Assembly: GCA_919902765.1 (NCBI GenBank)
Contig: CAKKRP010000015.1
Span: 1-57,089, forward strand
Reading direction: 5' to 3'
DNA from: Gammaproteobacteria bacterium
GTDB taxonomy: Bacteria > Pseudomonadota > Gammaproteobacteria > S012-40
DNA: 57,089 nt
Part shown: positions 56,747 through 57,089 of the stretch, piece after piece
Numbering within the stretch: the stretch's first letter is position 1
Layout: every line of letters begins with the position of its first letter
Made by a program: the position numbers and the translations under genes
Notes under the pieces: generated by a model
What the model was told of the DNA's origin: nothing
Databases searched by the model: none
What the model saw: the letters and a program-made list of their open reading frames with translations, nothing else

Positions 56747-56863
56747 TCACGAATTGCACCGAAGTCGGGAAATCTCATTCAAGGGATGCAACTTTCTCCT
56801 CGCCATGCGGGGATCGGACAGTTTGCTAAAACATTCTTCAAATTCTTCCGAGACGTTTTCCAC
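56747..56863 (-). mobile_element. truncated ISAs1-family transposase N-terminus
   Basis: A 38-codon minus-strand frame from a GTG, too short for the ORF track. The product contains FSKLSDPRMARRKLHPLNEI, matching the conserved N-terminus of ISAs1/H-repeat transposases (F..l.DPR..r...HPL..I). After that it departs into unrelated residues and stops at 56747, so the element broke near 56770. No catalytic domain is present. It marks old insertion activity at the distal end of the copper island. Confidence 0.68.
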
Positions 56864-57089
56864 ACCTTTCCCTTTTGCATCGAAAAAGAAATGAAAAACA
56901 TATAATTAGATCACTGCCAACTACAATTTAATGGGACAGCCCTGCCAATATACGTACATTGAGTTGACAATTTTTTTATGGTGTGTTGTCATGGCGGCGA
57001 GATGAGAGGGTAAATCGACATCTGCACAATACACGTTGTAGCAGGTGTGAAAAATAGTAACGGCAGACGACTGCATGGAGGCAGGCGGT
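56864..57089. other. right-end intergenic region
   Basis: No complete gene. TTGACA (56964-56969) with TGTCAT 17 bases further is a possible promoter, and the TGACA/TGTCA arms form an inverted repeat. An ATG at 57074 could open a gene beyond the window; not supportable. Terminal repeats of the ISAs1 remnant were not recognised. Confidence 0.5.

Noticed and set aside
56964-56992. Strong promoter at the right end
   Set aside because: -35 is perfect but TGTCAT is a poor -10 and no downstream gene can be seen; mentioned only in the gap note.

Overview
The window looks like a chromosomal segment of a gammaproteobacterium. The orders HAD hydrolase-rppH-ptsP, truA-trpF-trpB-trpA-accD-folC-SPOR-cvpA-purF-metZ and yhbY-rlmE-ftsH-folP are conserved in that class. 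Parts of them are shared with Betaproteobacteria, so the class is likely but not certain. No rRNA, tRNA, CRISPR array or prophage was seen, and I do not name a species.

Region 1 (1-14.6 kb) is a complete-looking MSHA-type type IV pilus locus on the minus strand, transcribed mshE-G-A-C-D-O-P-I-I2(PilN-like)-J-K-L-M-N. A 5'-truncated HAMP-GGDEF-EAL gene converges on its 3' end. MshE carries two tandem MshEN motifs, so the pilus motor is probably a c-di-GMP receptor and the neighbouring enzyme could set its ligand. The major pilin gene mshA is followed by a strong intrinsic terminator.

Region 2 (14.6-35.4 kb) is housekeeping: ptsP and rppH (minus strand), then on the plus strand a HAD phosphatase, an MccF-like S66 peptidase, a CbiQ-like membrane protein, truA, the trpFBA-accD-folC-dedD run, cvpA-purF, metZ, a response regulator with an Hpt protein, yhbY (minus), rlmE, ftsH and folP. 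The metZ leader contains a convincing SAM-II riboswitch candidate, directly downstream of a near-consensus sigma70 promoter and directly upstream of an intrinsic terminator. The ftsH Shine-Dalgarno lies in a perfect 8-bp stem.

Region 3 (35.4-57.1 kb) is an accessory copper-resistance island. It starts just after folP, where glmM would normally follow, with a hipA C-terminal remnant and AT-rich DNA. It ends at a truncated ISAs1-family transposase remnant. Between these lie an outer-membrane barrel protein, a FrnE-like DsbA-family protein, two adjacent unusual multicopper-oxidase-like proteins (one a lipoprotein with six tandem beta-sandwich repeats), a CusRS-type two-component system, CopA and CopB, a His-tailed DUF2231 membrane protein, a Cu(I) P1B ATPase, a Cys/His-rich small secreted protein, and CusCBA plus CusF.

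The island would pump Cu(I) out of the cytoplasm (P1B ATPase), oxidise it in the periplasm (CopA and perhaps the two extra oxidase-like proteins), buffer it (CopB, CusF, the His/Met-rich proteins) and expel it across the envelope (CusCBA). Regulation would be by CusRS through a palindromic box between cusR and copA. The most novel-looking element is the oxidase-like pair at 37.5-41.2 kb, whose copper-ligand motifs are complementary: one protein keeps the first-domain ligands, the other the second-domain ligands. Everything here is read by eye from the sequence; no searches or folding programs were run.
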